Shown here in pieces: positions 27,477-36,700 of a stretch of 64,000 nucleotides of DNA. Source of the stretch: Arthrobacter sp. QXT-31 (GTDB taxonomy: Bacteria > Actinomycetota > Actinomycetes > Actinomycetales > Micrococcaceae). A program made the position numbers and the translations under genes. Numbering within the stretch: position 1 is the stretch's first letter; every line of letters begins with the position of its first letter. The stretch is from contig NZ_CP019304.1 in NCBI RefSeq assembly GCF_001969265.1, forward strand, positions 1,922,001 to 1,986,000, in the 5' to 3' direction. Below the pieces are notes generated by a model. That model worked only from the letters and a program-made list of their open reading frames with translations. It made no database searches and had not been told where the DNA came from.

Positions 27477-29543
27477 TTAGCCGTGGTGGCCGTCTGGGCC
27501 GGATTCCGTTACTCCGCCCTGGAAGGTGGCATCCTCCGGAACACCCTGCGGGTGCGGCGGGATCGCATCCAGCGGTTCCTCGAGGCGGGCTTCCTTGGCT
27601 TCTTCCTGGGCCTCGCGTTCGGCGCGCTCCTGCGGGGTTTCCACCGGACCGGCCATGGACACCGGGCGGGTCTCCTTGGACAGCCAGACTTCGCGGAAGT
27701 CGCGCTTGCGGATGTCACGGAAGACGTCGGCGATTTCAGCCTGGTTCAGGGTTTCGCGCTCCAGCAGTTCCAGGGCCAGCCGGTCCAGGACGTCCCGGTT
27801 TTCCGTGAGGATGGCGTAGGCCTCGTCGTGGGCCTGGTCGATCAGGCGGCGGACCTCCTCATCAACGATGTAGGCGATCTGGTCGGAGTAGTTCCGTTCG
27901 TGGCTGGCGTCGCGGCCCAGGAACGGCTCGCCGCCGCCCTGGCCGAGGCGCACAGCGCCGACGCGCTCGCTCATGCCGTACTGGGTGACCATCTGCCGGG
28001 CCGTGGACGTGGCCTTCTCGATGTCGTTCGAGGCGCCGGTGGACGGATCGTGGAAGACGATTTCCTCGGCCACGCGGCCGCCCATGGCGTAGGCCATCTG
28101 GTCGAGCAGCTCGTTGCGGGTGACGGAGTACTTGTCGTTCTCCGGGACCACCATGGTGTAGCCCAGGGCGCGCCCACGGGGCAGGATGGTGATCTTGGTG
28201 ACCGGCGCGGAGTTCCGCAGCGCCGCGGCAACGAGGGCGTGGCCGCCTTCGTGGTACGCGGTGATCTTGCGCTCGTGCTCCTTCATGACGCGGCTGCGCT
28301 TCTGCGGGCCCGCCATGACGCGGTCGATGGCCTCGTCCAGTGCGCGGTCGTCGATCAGGTTGGCGTTGGAGCGGGCGGTGAGCAGTGCGGCCTCGTTGAG
28401 GACGTTGGCCAGGTCGGCGCCGGTGTAGCCGGGGGTCTTCTTGGCCACGGCCTTGAGGTCCACGTTCGATGCCATCGGCTTGCCCTTCGCGTGGACCTGG
28501 AGGATCTGGTCACGCCCGATCAGGTCCGGGGCCTCCACGGAAACCTGGCGGTCGAAGCGGCCGGGACGCAGCAGGGCCGGGTCCAGCACATCGGGCCGGT
28601 TGGTGGCCGCGATCAGGATGACGTTGGTCTTGACGTCGAAGCCGTCCATTTCAACCAGGAGCTGGTTGAGGGTCTGCTCGCGTTCGTCGTTGCCGCCGCC
28701 CACGCCGGCACCGCGGTGGCGGCCGACGGCGTCGATCTCGTCGACGAAGATGATGGCGGGCGAGTTGGACTTGGCCTGCTCGAAGAGATCACGGACGCGG
28801 GAAGCACCCACACCGACGAACATCTCAACGAAGTCCGAGCCGGAGATGGAGAAGAACGGCACGCCGGCCTCGCCTGCGACGGCGCGGGCCAGGAGGGTCT
28901 TGCCGGTGCCCGGAGGGCCGTAGAGCAGCACGCCCTTGGGGATCTTGGCGCCCACGGCCTGGAACTTGGCGGGCTCCTGCAGGAACTCCTTGATTTCCTG
29001 CAGTTCCTCGACGGCTTCGTCCGCGCCGGCCACGTCCGCAAACGTCACCTGCGGCATGTCCTTGCTGACCATCTTGGCCTTGGACTTGCCGAACTGCATG
29101 ACCTTGGAGCCGCCGCCCTGCATGCGGGAGAGCAGGAACCAGAACAGGACGCCGAGCAGCAGCACGGGCACCAGCAGCGAGAAGAGCCCCGAGAGCCAGT
29201 TGCTCTCCACCGGCTGGTCCGTGTAGCCCTTGGAGGGGTTGGCAGCCGTCACTGCTTTAACGACGTCAGGGCCGCGGTCATTGACGAAGAAGAACTGGAC
29301 GTTCTTGCCCTTGTCCTGGCCGTCGATGACGAGGTTGTCCTTGAGTACCAGGTCGACGCGGTTTTCGCCGTCGAAGATCTTGGCCTGTTCCACCTTGCCT
29401 GACTGGGCGAGGAGCTCGAGGCCCGGCTGCGTGTCGATGCGCGTCGAGCCGCCCGGAGCCAACGTTGCAAAGGCCAGCAGGAGCATGCCGACCACAACAA
29501 TGATCCAAATGCCCGGGCCCTTGAAGAAACTCTTAGCTTTCAT
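27477..29543 (-). CDS. ftsH: ATP-dependent zinc metalloprotease FtsH
   Basis: Membrane AAA protease that degrades misfolded membrane and regulatory proteins. It is 688 aa. Two membrane helices (about 9-30 and 118-138) flank a periplasmic-side loop. The AAA module has Walker A GPPGTGKT at 209-216, Walker [10 protein letters not shown] near 264-272 and the second-region motif [11 protein letters not shown]. The zinc site HEGGH has H431, E432 and H435. The C-terminal tail is long, acidic and Pro-rich. It is the first gene of a ten-gene minus-strand operon through panC. An 8-bp inverted repeat at 29629-29660 lies upstream. Confidence 0.98.
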   Translation of the reverse strand: MKAKSFFKGPGIWIIVVVGMLLLAFATLAPGGSTRIDTQPGLELLAQSGKVEQAKIFDGENRVDLVLKDNLVIDGQDKGKNVQFFFVNDRGPDVVKAVTAANPSKGYTDQPVESNWLSGLFSLLVPVLLLGVLFWFLLSRMQGGGSKVMQFGKSKAKMVSKDMPQVTFADVAGADEAVEELQEIKEFLQEPAKFQAVGAKIPKGVLLYGPPGTGKTLLARAVAGEAGVPFFSISGSDFVEMFVGVGASRVRDLFEQAKSNSPAIIFVDEIDAVGRHRGAGVGGGNDEREQTLNQLLVEMDGFDVKTNVILIAATNRPDVLDPALLRPGRFDRQVSVEAPDLIGRDQILQVHAKGKPMASNVDLKAVAKKTPGYTGADLANVLNEAALLTARSNANLIDDRALDEAIDRVMAGPQKRSRVMKEHERKITAYHEGGHALVAAALRNSAPVTKITILPRGRALGYTMVVPENDKYSVTRNELLDQMAYAMGGRVAEEIVFHDPSTGASNDIEKATSTARQMVTQYGMSERVGAVRLGQGGGEPFLGRDASHERNYSDQIAYIVDEEVRRLIDQAHDEAYAILTENRDVLDRLALELLERETLNQAEIADVFRDIRKRDFREVWLSKETRPVSMAGPVETPQERAEREAQEEAKEARLEEPLDAIPPHPQGVPEDATFQGGVTESGPDGHHG

Positions 29544-29628
29544 CTGTTCGGGGGCTGGCCCCGTCCCTCCTGGTAGTGCTGCACGGCGCGAGGACTGCGC
29601 GCGTGTGGTGCTGCGTCGCTTCTAGCTA

Positions 29629-29660
29629 TACACCGTCCGGAGTAATTCACGCACGGTGTA
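29629..29660. promoter_or_regulatory. inverted repeat upstream of ftsH
   Basis: TACACCGT (29629-29636) and ACGGTGTA (29653-29660) are perfect 8-bp arms separated by 16 bp, 86 bp before the ftsH start. The centre-to-centre distance of 24 bp suits two dimer half-sites or a hairpin leader. No regulator is known to me for this sequence. Confidence 0.4.
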
Positions 29661-29714
29661 ATACAAAAGTTCCCTCAGGGCGTAGTGGCTGGTGGGGCCG
29701 GGTTCGAAGCAGCG

Positions 29715-29759
29715 CGCGCCGCCGTCGAACCCTGATTATCAGGGCCCGACGGCGGCGCG
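29715..29759 (-). terminator. strong nested hairpin after hpt
   Basis: A 13-bp perfect outer stem, CGCGCCGCCGTCG with CGACGGCGGCGCG, encloses an inner 6-bp CCCTGA/TCAGGG stem with a TTA loop. It is 51 bp after the hpt stop and before the ftsH promoter region, as expected for a terminator. There is no T-run. Confidence 0.7.
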
Positions 29760-29810
29760 GTCAGCGAAAGTGGAGCAAAAGTGCCCGGCGGTGTCTAAAT
29801 CCGCAGGCGT

Positions 29811-30362
29811 TTACTCGTAGACGTGCGGGGCCAGGGTGCCCACGAAGTCCAGGTTGCGGTACTTTTCGGCGTAGTCCAGGCCGTAGCCCACCACGAACTC
29901 GTTGGGGATGTCGAAGCCGACGTACTTGACGTCGATCTCCACCTTGGCCGCCGTCGGCTTGCGGAAAGCGGTGCAGACCTCCACCGAAGCCGTGCCGCGG
30001 GATTCCAGGTTGGTCTTCAGCCAGGAGAGGGTGAGGCCGGAGTCGATGATGTCCTCGACGATGAGCACGTCCTTGCCCATCAGGTCCGTGTCGAGGTCCT
30101 TGAGGATGCGGACCACGCCGGAGGACTGCGTGCCGGAGCCGTAGGAGGACACAGCCATCCAGTCCATGGAGACGTGGCTGTGCAGTGCCCGCGCGAGGTC
30201 GGCCATGACCATGACGGCGCCCTTCAGCACACCGACGATGAGCAGGTCGCGCCCTTCGTAGTCCTTGTCGATCTGGGCCGCGAGCTCGGTGATGCGCTGC
30301 TGGATCTGTTCCTTGGTGTAGAGAACGTGCTTGAGGTCTGCCTGGACGTCGGATGAATCCAC
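29811..30362 (-). CDS. hpt: hypoxanthine phosphoribosyltransferase
   Basis: Purine salvage: hypoxanthine or guanine plus PRPP to IMP or GMP. It is 183 aa from the GTG at 30362, which has AGGAG 6 nt upstream; a TTG 3 nt earlier is too close to it. The PRPP-binding motif [14 protein letters not shown] is present, with the flexible loop [11 protein letters not shown] and the purine-contact segment [18 protein letters not shown]. It follows tilS by 29 nt. The hpt-tilS-DUF2342-dacB order matches M. tuberculosis Rv3624c-Rv3627c. Confidence 0.97.
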   Translation of the reverse strand: MDSSDVQADLKHVLYTKEQIQQRITELAAQIDKDYEGRDLLIVGVLKGAVMVMADLARALHSHVSMDWMAVSSYGSGTQSSGVVRILKDLDTDLMGKDVLIVEDIIDSGLTLSWLKTNLESRGTASVEVCTAFRKPTAAKVEIDVKYVGFDIPNEFVVGYGLDYAEKYRNLDFVGTLAPHVYE

Positions 30363-30391
30363 CAATTGCTCCTGTGTAGATGCGGGTGCGA

Positions 30392-31549
30392 CTATTTGCG
30401 GGACGGTTTGTTAAGCCGGAATACAAGCTTCCCACAGCGGGCGGCATCGCGGGGAACGCCTGCCGCCCCGTCCTGCCCCTGGGCGCGTTCCTGTTCCTGC
30501 AGCTCAGCGAGCGAGAGGCGGTAGACGCTGACCCCGCCGGGCAGTTCCACCGGACCGGCCGAGCCCTTCCGCCGCAGCAGTGCTTCCGCCGCCAACAGGC
30601 GCTGGTAGCTGGGCTGTTGGCCGCCGACGCCGGCAGCTGCCTTCGCGATCACCCGGAACCTGATGGCCGGGTCCAGGTCCGTCAGGGCCGCCTCCGGGAG
30701 GCTGGTGTCCGGTCCGTCGTGCTCAACGAGCGACTCGTAGGCACTGCTGGCCACGTCCTCCAGGTAGTCGGCGTCCAGCTGCAGGATGGCGGCCGTGCGT
30801 GCAAGGGATTCTGCCACGCCCGGGCCGAGTTTCTCCTCCAGCACCGGCATGACCTCCACCCTGGTCCGCGAACGGGCGAAGGCAGGGTCGGCGTTGGTGG
30901 GGTCATGCCAGGGAACAAGTTCTTCAGCCCGGCAAATCTCCAGGGTTTCCGCCCTGCGAAGGCCGAGGAAGGGCCGGAGCAGCAGCCCCCGTGCCGGCCG
31001 CATGCCGGCGAGGGATCGCGTGCCCGAGCCGCGGGCCAGGCCCAGCATCACCTGCTCCGCCTGGTCATCGAGTGTGTGCCCGAGGAGGATGGCGCCGGCG
31101 CCCCACTCCCGCGCCGCCGCCTCGAGTGCGGTGTGGCGGGCGTCGCGGGCTGCAGCCTCCGGCCCGAAACCGGTGGAGGCAACCTCCACCGTGCGGATCT
31201 GCACCGGATCCAGGCCCAGTTCCCGAAGCGTCCCCGCTGTCCTGGCCGCCACATCGGCCGAACCGGCCTGCAGCTGGTGGTCCACCACCACGGCGCCGAC
31301 GGCCACCGGACGGCCGTCCACGTGGCCGCGCCGGGCAAAATACGCGGCAACAGCTGCCAGGGCGAGCGAATCCGCACCGCCGCTGCAGGCCACCAGGACC
31401 CGTGGGGGGTAGCCCGCATCAGCAAGGGCCTCCTGCAGCATTTTCCGCGCGGTGCCGAGCACCGGCGCCAGCCGGCCCGGCCGTCGCCGTCCGCTGCGGA
31501 CAGGGCCGCCGGGCACAGGCCCGCCTGCAGTGTTGTGGTGGTGCTGCAC
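30392..31549 (-). CDS. tilS: tRNA(Ile)-lysidine synthase
   Basis: Modifies C34 of tRNA-Ile(CAU) to lysidine, so that it reads AUA. It is 385 aa. The PP-loop ATPase signature [15 protein letters not shown] has SGGADS at 56-61, and the family motif [20 protein letters not shown] is cut across the middle. The C-terminal half carries the smaller substrate-binding domains seen in actinobacterial TilS. The first 35 residues are His/Gly/Arg-rich and not conserved, so the GTG at 31549 may be longer than the real start. It begins 6 nt after the metalloprotease gene. Confidence 0.95.
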   Translation of the reverse strand: MQHHHNTAGGPVPGGPVRSGRRRPGRLAPVLGTARKMLQEALADAGYPPRVLVACSGGADSLALAAVAAYFARRGHVDGRPVAVGAVVVDHQLQAGSADVAARTAGTLRELGLDPVQIRTVEVASTGFGPEAAARDARHTALEAAAREWGAGAILLGHTLDDQAEQVMLGLARGSGTRSLAGMRPARGLLLRPFLGLRRAETLEICRAEELVPWHDPTNADPAFARSRTRVEVMPVLEEKLGPGVAESLARTAAILQLDADYLEDVASSAYESLVEHDGPDTSLPEAALTDLDPAIRFRVIAKAAAGVGGQQPSYQRLLAAEALLRRKGSAGPVELPGGVSVYRLSLAELQEQERAQGQDGAAGVPRDAARCGKLVFRLNKPSRK

Positions 31550-31555
31550 GGAAAC

Positions 31556-32683
31556 CTAGAAGCCCATCCTGTCGAGCCAGATCCTGGCGTTGTGGATTTC
31601 CTCTTCCGTGGGCAGGTTCGCCGGGGCTTCCCAAACGCGGTTGAAGCCTTCCATGCCGGCGACGTCCACCACTGCGCGGACGAACTTGGCGCCGTCGCTG
31701 TACTGCTTCATCTTGGCGTCGAGGCCCAGCAGGCTGCGGATGAATTTCTCGATGACGCCCCGGTCCTTGCCGCGGGCGTTGAAGCGCTGCCGGATGGTCT
31801 TCACGGAGGGGACGATGCTGGCGTCCACGGCATCCATCACCACGTTGGCGTGGCCTTCGAGCAGGCTCATGACAGCGGTGAGGTGTGACAGGGACGCCTT
31901 TTCCTCGGGGTCCTGCAGGAGGTCCAGGATGGCGCCGCGGCCCGGAGTCGAACCGGAGACGGCCCGGTCCTTCAGCGAGCGCGCGGCTGCCGAGGCGCGT
32001 TCCATCAGGGAGTCGACGTTGCCCAGCAGGTGCCCGCTGAGGTTGTCGATTTCGTTCAGCATGTGGTGCCGGAGCCAGGGTGCAGCGGCGAACTGCACCC
32101 GGTGCGTCTGCTCGTGCAGGCACACCCAGAGCCGGAAATCCGTGGGGGTCACATTGAGCTCTCGCTCGACGGAGATGATGTTGGGCGCGACGAGCAGCAG
32201 GCGGCCGCCCGACGGCGCCTGGGAACCTTCCGCCAGGGCGGCGAACGGATCGTACTGGCCCAGGACCTTGCTGGAGAGGAAAGCCAGCACGGCGCCGAGC
32301 TGGCTGCCGGTGACAGCGCCGCTCACAGCGGCGGCTCCGGGGCTGACGGTTCCGCGGCGGTTCTCCAGCATTTTTTCGATGGCGGGCTTCAGCATCACCG
32401 CGAAGCTCTGCGTGTTGGCCTTCGCCCAGGAGGCGCGGTCCACGACGAGGACGGACGAGTCACGCAGATCGCGTGCGGCTTCCAGCCCGGTGATCTGGTG
32501 GACGTGCGGAACGGAGGCATCCGCCAGCTCGCGCAGTTGGGAGACGGCGTCCCCGATCTCGGCTGCTGTCAGCGACGGACCCGGCGGAGCCAGCCGGGCA
32601 GCAGCGGACGCGGCAAGGTCCCAGTTGATGAGGGCCTGGGCAGGGGCGGATGACTGGCTTGCAGTGGACTCCATACGGTCCAT
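31556..32683 (-). CDS. zinc-dependent metalloprotease, DUF2342 family
   Basis: A 375-aa predicted metalloprotease. The zincin motif LHEQTHRVQF has H190, E191 and H194. The long helical regions on either side (for example LLRFGILDLL-type helices, EGHANVVMDAVDAS near 275) fit the family also labelled coenzyme F420 biosynthesis-associated protein. No signal peptide is seen. Its substrate is unknown. ATG at 32683 or 32674 could be the start. It lies between dacB and tilS exactly as M. tuberculosis Rv3626c does. Confidence 0.9.
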   Translation of the reverse strand: MDRMESTASQSSAPAQALINWDLAASAAARLAPPGPSLTAAEIGDAVSQLRELADASVPHVHQITGLEAARDLRDSSVLVVDRASWAKANTQSFAVMLKPAIEKMLENRRGTVSPGAAAVSGAVTGSQLGAVLAFLSSKVLGQYDPFAALAEGSQAPSGGRLLLVAPNIISVERELNVTPTDFRLWVCLHEQTHRVQFAAAPWLRHHMLNEIDNLSGHLLGNVDSLMERASAAARSLKDRAVSGSTPGRGAILDLLQDPEEKASLSHLTAVMSLLEGHANVVMDAVDASIVPSVKTIRQRFNARGKDRGVIEKFIRSLLGLDAKMKQYSDGAKFVRAVVDVAGMEGFNRVWEAPANLPTEEEIHNARIWLDRMGF

Positions 32684-32731
32684 CAGAACATATGCGCCCT
32701 GCAGTGCGCCTTAAGTTCGCTGACCGGCGAA

Positions 32732-34294
32732 CTAACTGCAGCCGCAGCCGGCCAGCGCCGTGGCCGCCGTGTCGAGCGCGCGTTTGTTGCCTGCGGCTCC
32801 CGGCGTCAGGCCGTTGCCGATGAAGGAGAACACCAGGAGCCTGCCGTCGGCGTCCACCACATAACCGCTGAGGGCGATGACGGTGTTCAGGGTTCCCGTT
32901 TTGGCCCGCACCAGTCCTGCGCCCTCGGCCGTGGATTCGTCGATGTACCTGTCCCCGAGCGTGCCCGTCAGCCCGGCCACCGGGAACCCGGCCAGCGCGG
33001 CCCTGAGCCGCGGGTCCGTGCCGTTGGTGATGGCGCGCACCACCTCCGCGAACTGCCGGGCGGACACCTGGTTTCCCAGCGCCAGGCCCGAAACGTCCGC
33101 CGCGACCATCCCCTCGGTGGGGATGCCCAGGCGCGCGAGCTCGTTGAGAACGGCGGCCATCGCGGAGTCGTTGGTTGCCGGCTGGCCGGCCGCCACGGCG
33201 GTCATGCGGCCCAGGGTTTCGGCGAGGTAGTTGTCCGACGTCTGGAGCATGAGGTCCACCTGCTGGCTCACCGTCGCGGACTGCACCTCGGCCAGGACCT
33301 TGGCGTCCGCCGTCGCCTTTCCGTCAAGGCGTACGACGGCGGGTGCCACCGTGACGCCTGCGGCGGCGCCGGCCGCTTTGAGGCCGGCAGCGAACGCCTC
33401 GCCCGCGGCCATCGCAGAGTCCTGGGGCCGGGGCGCCGCGGTGTCTGCCGGATTGAACCGGGCCGAGTTCAGGGCCAGCGGAAACAGCGGTGCCATCTCT
33501 CCGGCCGCAACATCGTCCGGGCTCCAAGCCGGGTTGAGTGCGGGGCCGGTGAAAAGGGAATCATCCACCAGCACCTGGACCTGGCCCTTGAAGCCGTCCT
33601 TCCGCAGTGAATCCACGGTCTGTTTGGCCAGCGTGGCGAGCCCGGCGTGGCCCAGGACCTGGGCCTCGGCGGATTCGCCCGCGCCGAGGAGGACGTCGCC
33701 GCCGCCGACCAGCACGACCGACCTCGGTGCAGTCCCCCGAGGCGTTGCAGCGCCAGGCGTCGCTGCAGCAGCCGGCCCGGCAACAGCCATGGTGCTGAAC
33801 CGTTCCTCGGGGCCGATCCCCCGCAGCGCAGCCACCGCGGTGAGGAGTTTCATGTTGGAGGCCGGGATCCTGTTGGCGGTGCCGTTCCTGTCATACAGGA
33901 CCTTTCCGGTGGCGGCGTCCTGGACCACGGCAGTGAAGGTCCCGCCGCCGTCGGTCTTGAGGACGGGGTCCAGCCGGGCCACCACCTCTGCGGGAACCGG
34001 TACGGGCGCGGCGGTGCTGAGCGGGTCGATGCCCTGCGGGACGGACAGGCGGTCCGGGACAAGCTGCCAGGCGGGGGTCTGGGCCGGCTGGGCCGCGGAC
34101 TGGGCCGGCCCGGTGAGCGCCGGCGCAATGAGCATCCCGGCGGGAAGGGCCAGCGCCAGGAGGAGGACCGTGAGCAGGAGGGTGAGCCAGCTCCGGATCA
34201 TTGCAGAAAGACTGCCCGTGGAGATCCTGCCTTTGGAAAGCGTGCCTTTGGAAAGCCTGCCGCGGCCCCTCGCCGTGCCCCTGGTGCCGCTCAT
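32732..34294 (-). CDS. dacB: D-alanyl-D-alanine carboxypeptidase/endopeptidase (PBP4 family)
   Basis: Trims or cleaves peptidoglycan cross-links outside the cell. It is 520 aa from the ATG at 34294, which has GAGGACC before it. A cytoplasmic N-terminus with a short repeat (LSKGTLSKGR) leads to a signal/anchor helix at about 36-58. The active-site SNMK is at 146-149, SDN occurs in QTSDNYLAET, and KTG in VRAKTGTL, in the order of the S13 family. The DNA for the N-terminal repeat is a 15-nt unit duplicated at 34228-34257. It is divergent from ppa. Confidence 0.95.
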   Translation of the reverse strand: MSGTRGTARGRGRLSKGTLSKGRISTGSLSAMIRSWLTLLLTVLLLALALPAGMLIAPALTGPAQSAAQPAQTPAWQLVPDRLSVPQGIDPLSTAAPVPVPAEVVARLDPVLKTDGGGTFTAVVQDAATGKVLYDRNGTANRIPASNMKLLTAVAALRGIGPEERFSTMAVAGPAAAATPGAATPRGTAPRSVVLVGGGDVLLGAGESAEAQVLGHAGLATLAKQTVDSLRKDGFKGQVQVLVDDSLFTGPALNPAWSPDDVAAGEMAPLFPLALNSARFNPADTAAPRPQDSAMAAGEAFAAGLKAAGAAAGVTVAPAVVRLDGKATADAKVLAEVQSATVSQQVDLMLQTSDNYLAETLGRMTAVAAGQPATNDSAMAAVLNELARLGIPTEGMVAADVSGLALGNQVSARQFAEVVRAITNGTDPRLRAALAGFPVAGLTGTLGDRYIDESTAEGAGLVRAKTGTLNTVIALSGYVVDADGRLLVFSFIGNGLTPGAAGNKRALDTAATALAGCGCS

Positions 34295-34447
34295 ACTGCT
34301 GGTCCTCAAGTCCTGAAATTACCCCATTAGTTCCTGAAACCTGGGCCTCTCGCTATATCCTCAATAGTAGTCGGCGGCACCGACACTCCATTTTTGGCTA
34401 ATCATCGCGGGTGCCGCGAACACCAAGCAATCGTCGAGGAGCATTCC

Positions 34448-34936
34448 ATGAAGCATGACGTGACCATCGAGATCCCCAAGGGATCGCGCGTCAAGTACGA
34501 AGTCGACCACGAGACCGGCCGCGTCCGCCTGGACCGTGTCCTCTTCACCTCCATGCAGTACCCCACCCACTACGGCTTCTTCGAGAACACCCTCGGCGAA
34601 GACGGCGACCCGCTGGACGCACTGGTGCTCCTGCAGGACTTCGACCTCCTGCCGGGCGTCATCGTCGAAGCCCGCCCGATCGGCGTCTTCAACATGACCG
34701 ACGACGGCGGCGGAGACGCCAAGGTCCTCTGCGTTCCGGCCGACCCGCGGTTCGACCACATCCAGGAAGTCAGCGACGTCAACGAGTTCCTGATCAAGGA
34801 GATCGAGCACTTCTTCACCCGCTACAAGGATCTGGAGCCCGGCAAGTGGGTCAAGGCCGAAGGCTGGGCCGACCGCGCCGCCGCCGAAGCCGAGCTTGAG
34901 GCTTCCATCAAGCGTTACGTGCCCGCAGCGCACTAA
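34448..34936 (+). CDS. ppa: inorganic pyrophosphatase
   Basis: Hydrolyses pyrophosphate to drive biosynthesis. It is 162 aa, a normal family I length. The signature [11 protein letters not shown] holds three metal-binding aspartates, and [17 protein letters not shown] and [12 protein letters not shown] are also typical. The ATG at 34448 follows GAGGAG; an earlier in-frame start at 34394 has no homology. A strong hairpin with a short T-rich tail follows at 34962-35016. It is divergent from dacB. Confidence 0.98.
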   Translation: MKHDVTIEIPKGSRVKYEVDHETGRVRLDRVLFTSMQYPTHYGFFENTLGEDGDPLDALVLLQDFDLLPGVIVEARPIGVFNMTDDGGGDAKVLCVPADPRFDHIQEVSDVNEFLIKEIEHFFTRYKDLEPGKWVKAEGWADRAAAEAELEASIKRYVPAAH

Positions 34937-34961
34937 CCCATAAGCAAGGGGCCCACGCCCT

Positions 34962-35016
34962 AACGACGGCGGCAGGCGCGGTTCTCTGGGAACCGCATCT
35001 GCCGCCGTCGTTCTTT
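34962..35016 (+). terminator. rho-independent terminator after ppa
   Basis: A 14-bp stem AACGACGGCGGCAG/CTGCCGCCGTCGTT encloses an inner GCGGTTC/GAACCGC stem, 25 bp after the ppa stop, and is followed by CTTT. It is one of the best terminators in the window. Confidence 0.85.
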
Positions 35017-35087
35017 AGAGTGAGATCCGTAACGTGCCGTCGTCTGCCAGCTTGCCTCGCTGCTACCACCGGGTAGTCTGATGACCA

Positions 35088-35687
35088 ATGTTCACGCTGA
35101 CTATCAATCAAACAGACAGCCGGCGCGACGGCGACCGGGTCCCGGAGCTCCTCAAGGACCTGCGGCATATCCCGGCGCGGCTGGACTTTGACCGTTCCGT
35201 CGAGGACGAGGTGCAGGGCATCGTGGATTGCCCGCACCAGGCGGTGGATGCCGCCCTGATCGCGCTCCGCTGCGGAAGCTGGTACGTGGGGATCGGTGTG
35301 GGCCCGGTGAATGAGCCACTGCCGAACCAGATCAAGGACGCCAGCGGGCACGGCCTGGTCTACGCCCGCCGCGCCGTGGACCGCCTCCGCAACAGCAAAG
35401 AACGCATCCCTGTGGCCGTCGAGGGTCCCCTGGCGGAGGTGGCGGCCGAGTCCGAATCCGTGCTCCGCCTGCTGGGCCACATTGTCCGGGACAGGAGCGA
35501 GGCCGAGTGGCGCGTGCTTGACCTGATGACCCCGGGGGTGCGCGGCCAGCAGAAGACCGTGGCGGCCGAGCTCGGCATTACCTCCCAGGCTGTCAGCAAA
35601 GCTGTGGCGAGGTCGCAGTGGAACGAGGAGCACGCAGCCCGGCCGGCGGCGGCCAGGCTCCTCTCGCTGATCCTCGACGTGCGGTGA
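35088..35687 (+). CDS. SatD-like protein with C-terminal helix-turn-helix
   Basis: A 199-aa protein. The N-terminal part has features I associate with the SatD family: a start FTLTINQTDSRRDGDRV, the short motif DEVQG at 40-44 (DEFQG in SatD), GIGVG at 68-72 and ARRAVDRL near 93-100. A helix-turn-helix follows at about 152-175 (QQKTVAAELGITSQAVSKAV). SatD function is not established to my knowledge. In this case a DNA-binding or regulatory role is inferred. It follows ppa and its terminator, and is convergent with the HAD gene. Confidence 0.75.
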   Translation: MFTLTINQTDSRRDGDRVPELLKDLRHIPARLDFDRSVEDEVQGIVDCPHQAVDAALIALRCGSWYVGIGVGPVNEPLPNQIKDASGHGLVYARRAVDRLRNSKERIPVAVEGPLAEVAAESESVLRLLGHIVRDRSEAEWRVLDLMTPGVRGQQKTVAAELGITSQAVSKAVARSQWNEEHAARPAAARLLSLILDVR

Positions 35688-35730
35688 TTCCCGACGTCCT
35701 TTGATTCCAGGGGTGCGGTAGCGCCGCGCC

Positions 35731-36576
35731 TTACAGGAGTCCGCGCAGTACGTGGGCGGCGCCGTCGTCGTAAACCGACTTGGTGACCTCGTCCGCGACG
35801 GCCACCACTTCCTCCGGCGCCTGTCCCATGGCCACCCCGCGGCCCGCCCAGGCGAGCATTTCGATGTCGTTGCGGCCGTCGCCGATGGCAACCGTAGCGG
35901 CAGGATCAATGCCGAGGCGGCTGCGAAGCGTCTCCAGAGCGCTGGCCTTGGTGACGCCGGCAGCAGCGATGTCCAGCCACGCAGTCCAGCCCACTGAGTA
36001 AGTCACACCGGCAAGGCCGATGTGCTCGATGGCTTCGTTGAACTCCTCCGGCGTGTTCTCCGCGCTGAAGACCACGACGCGGACGGCAGTGGCCTCGAGC
36101 ATGGTCTGGAAGTCCACGCCGATGGCCTCGACACCGAAGCTTGCATCCTGGAAACGCTCGGTGGAGAGGAAGTTGCCGTCCTCATCCTCCAGCGCATACT
36201 TCGCTGCCGGCAGGCGCTTGCGGAGGGCACGGAGCGCCGGGCCGGGATCGAAGGTGGCCTTGTGGATGATGTCGTAGCCGTCAGGCAGCTGGGGATCCAG
36301 CCGCAGTGTCACACCGCCGTTGCAGCAGACGGCGTAGCCACGGTCCAGGCCGATCTGTTCAATGATGGGAAGCATGGCGTTGAGGGAACGCCCGGTGGCG
36401 ATCATCACCTCGTGCCCGGCCGCGACCACGGCCTGCGCTGCTTCACGGACGGCGGGAGACATGTGGCCGTCGTGGTCGACGAGCGTGCCGTCCACGTCCA
36501 GGGCGATCATGAGTTTCTGTTGTGCTTCTCGCTGGTCTTCGATGCCAGCGGCTGATGATTCAGTCAGTGTAGTCAT
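35731..36576 (-). CDS. HAD-family hydrolase (Cof type)
   Basis: A 281-aa phosphatase of the Cof/YidA group. Catalytic Asp residues D27 and D29 sit in ALDVDGTLVD, motif II is IATGRS, and motif IV is VAIGDGRNDIEML near 215-228. It has a long type IIB cap, usually linked to sugar phosphates or flavin phosphates. ATG at 36576 has AGGA upstream. It lies downstream of serS on the same strand. It is a paralogue of the HAD gene at 55901-56719. The substrate is unknown. Confidence 0.92.
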   Translation of the reverse strand: MTTLTESSAAGIEDQREAQQKLMIALDVDGTLVDHDGHMSPAVREAAQAVVAAGHEVMIATGRSLNAMLPIIEQIGLDRGYAVCCNGGVTLRLDPQLPDGYDIIHKATFDPGPALRALRKRLPAAKYALEDEDGNFLSTERFQDASFGVEAIGVDFQTMLEATAVRVVVFSAENTPEEFNEAIEHIGLAGVTYSVGWTAWLDIAAAGVTKASALETLRSRLGIDPAATVAIGDGRNDIEMLAWAGRGVAMGQAPEEVVAVADEVTKSVYDDGAAHVLRGLL

Positions 36577-36640
36577 GCTTCCTAGTAGAGCAGATGACCC
36601 TGACACCAGCTAGGACGCAGAGCACAGCAGCGCATGAACA

Positions 36641-36686
36641 GCCGGTAAATACCCACAGGTTGTCCCCGGTGTGGGTATTTACCGGC
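36641..36686 (-). terminator. 17-bp inverted repeat after serS
   Basis: GCCGGTAAATACCCACA (36641-36657) and its exact reverse complement (36670-36686) flank a 12-nt loop. It begins 15 bp past the serS stop, so a serS terminator is likely. The AT-rich middle is unusual for this genome. Confidence 0.65.
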
Positions 36687-36700
36687 CATGCGGAATGGGT

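Noticed and set aside
27471..29402. 643-aa open frame on the plus strand opposite ftsH
   Set aside because: It mirrors the ftsH coding frame in high-GC DNA, and the composition (Val/Leu/His/Gly) is typical of an antisense shadow.
29695..29720. Possible tRNA T-arm (GGGTTCGAAGC)
   Set aside because: No acceptor or anticodon stem could be built around it; it is part of the hpt terminator region.
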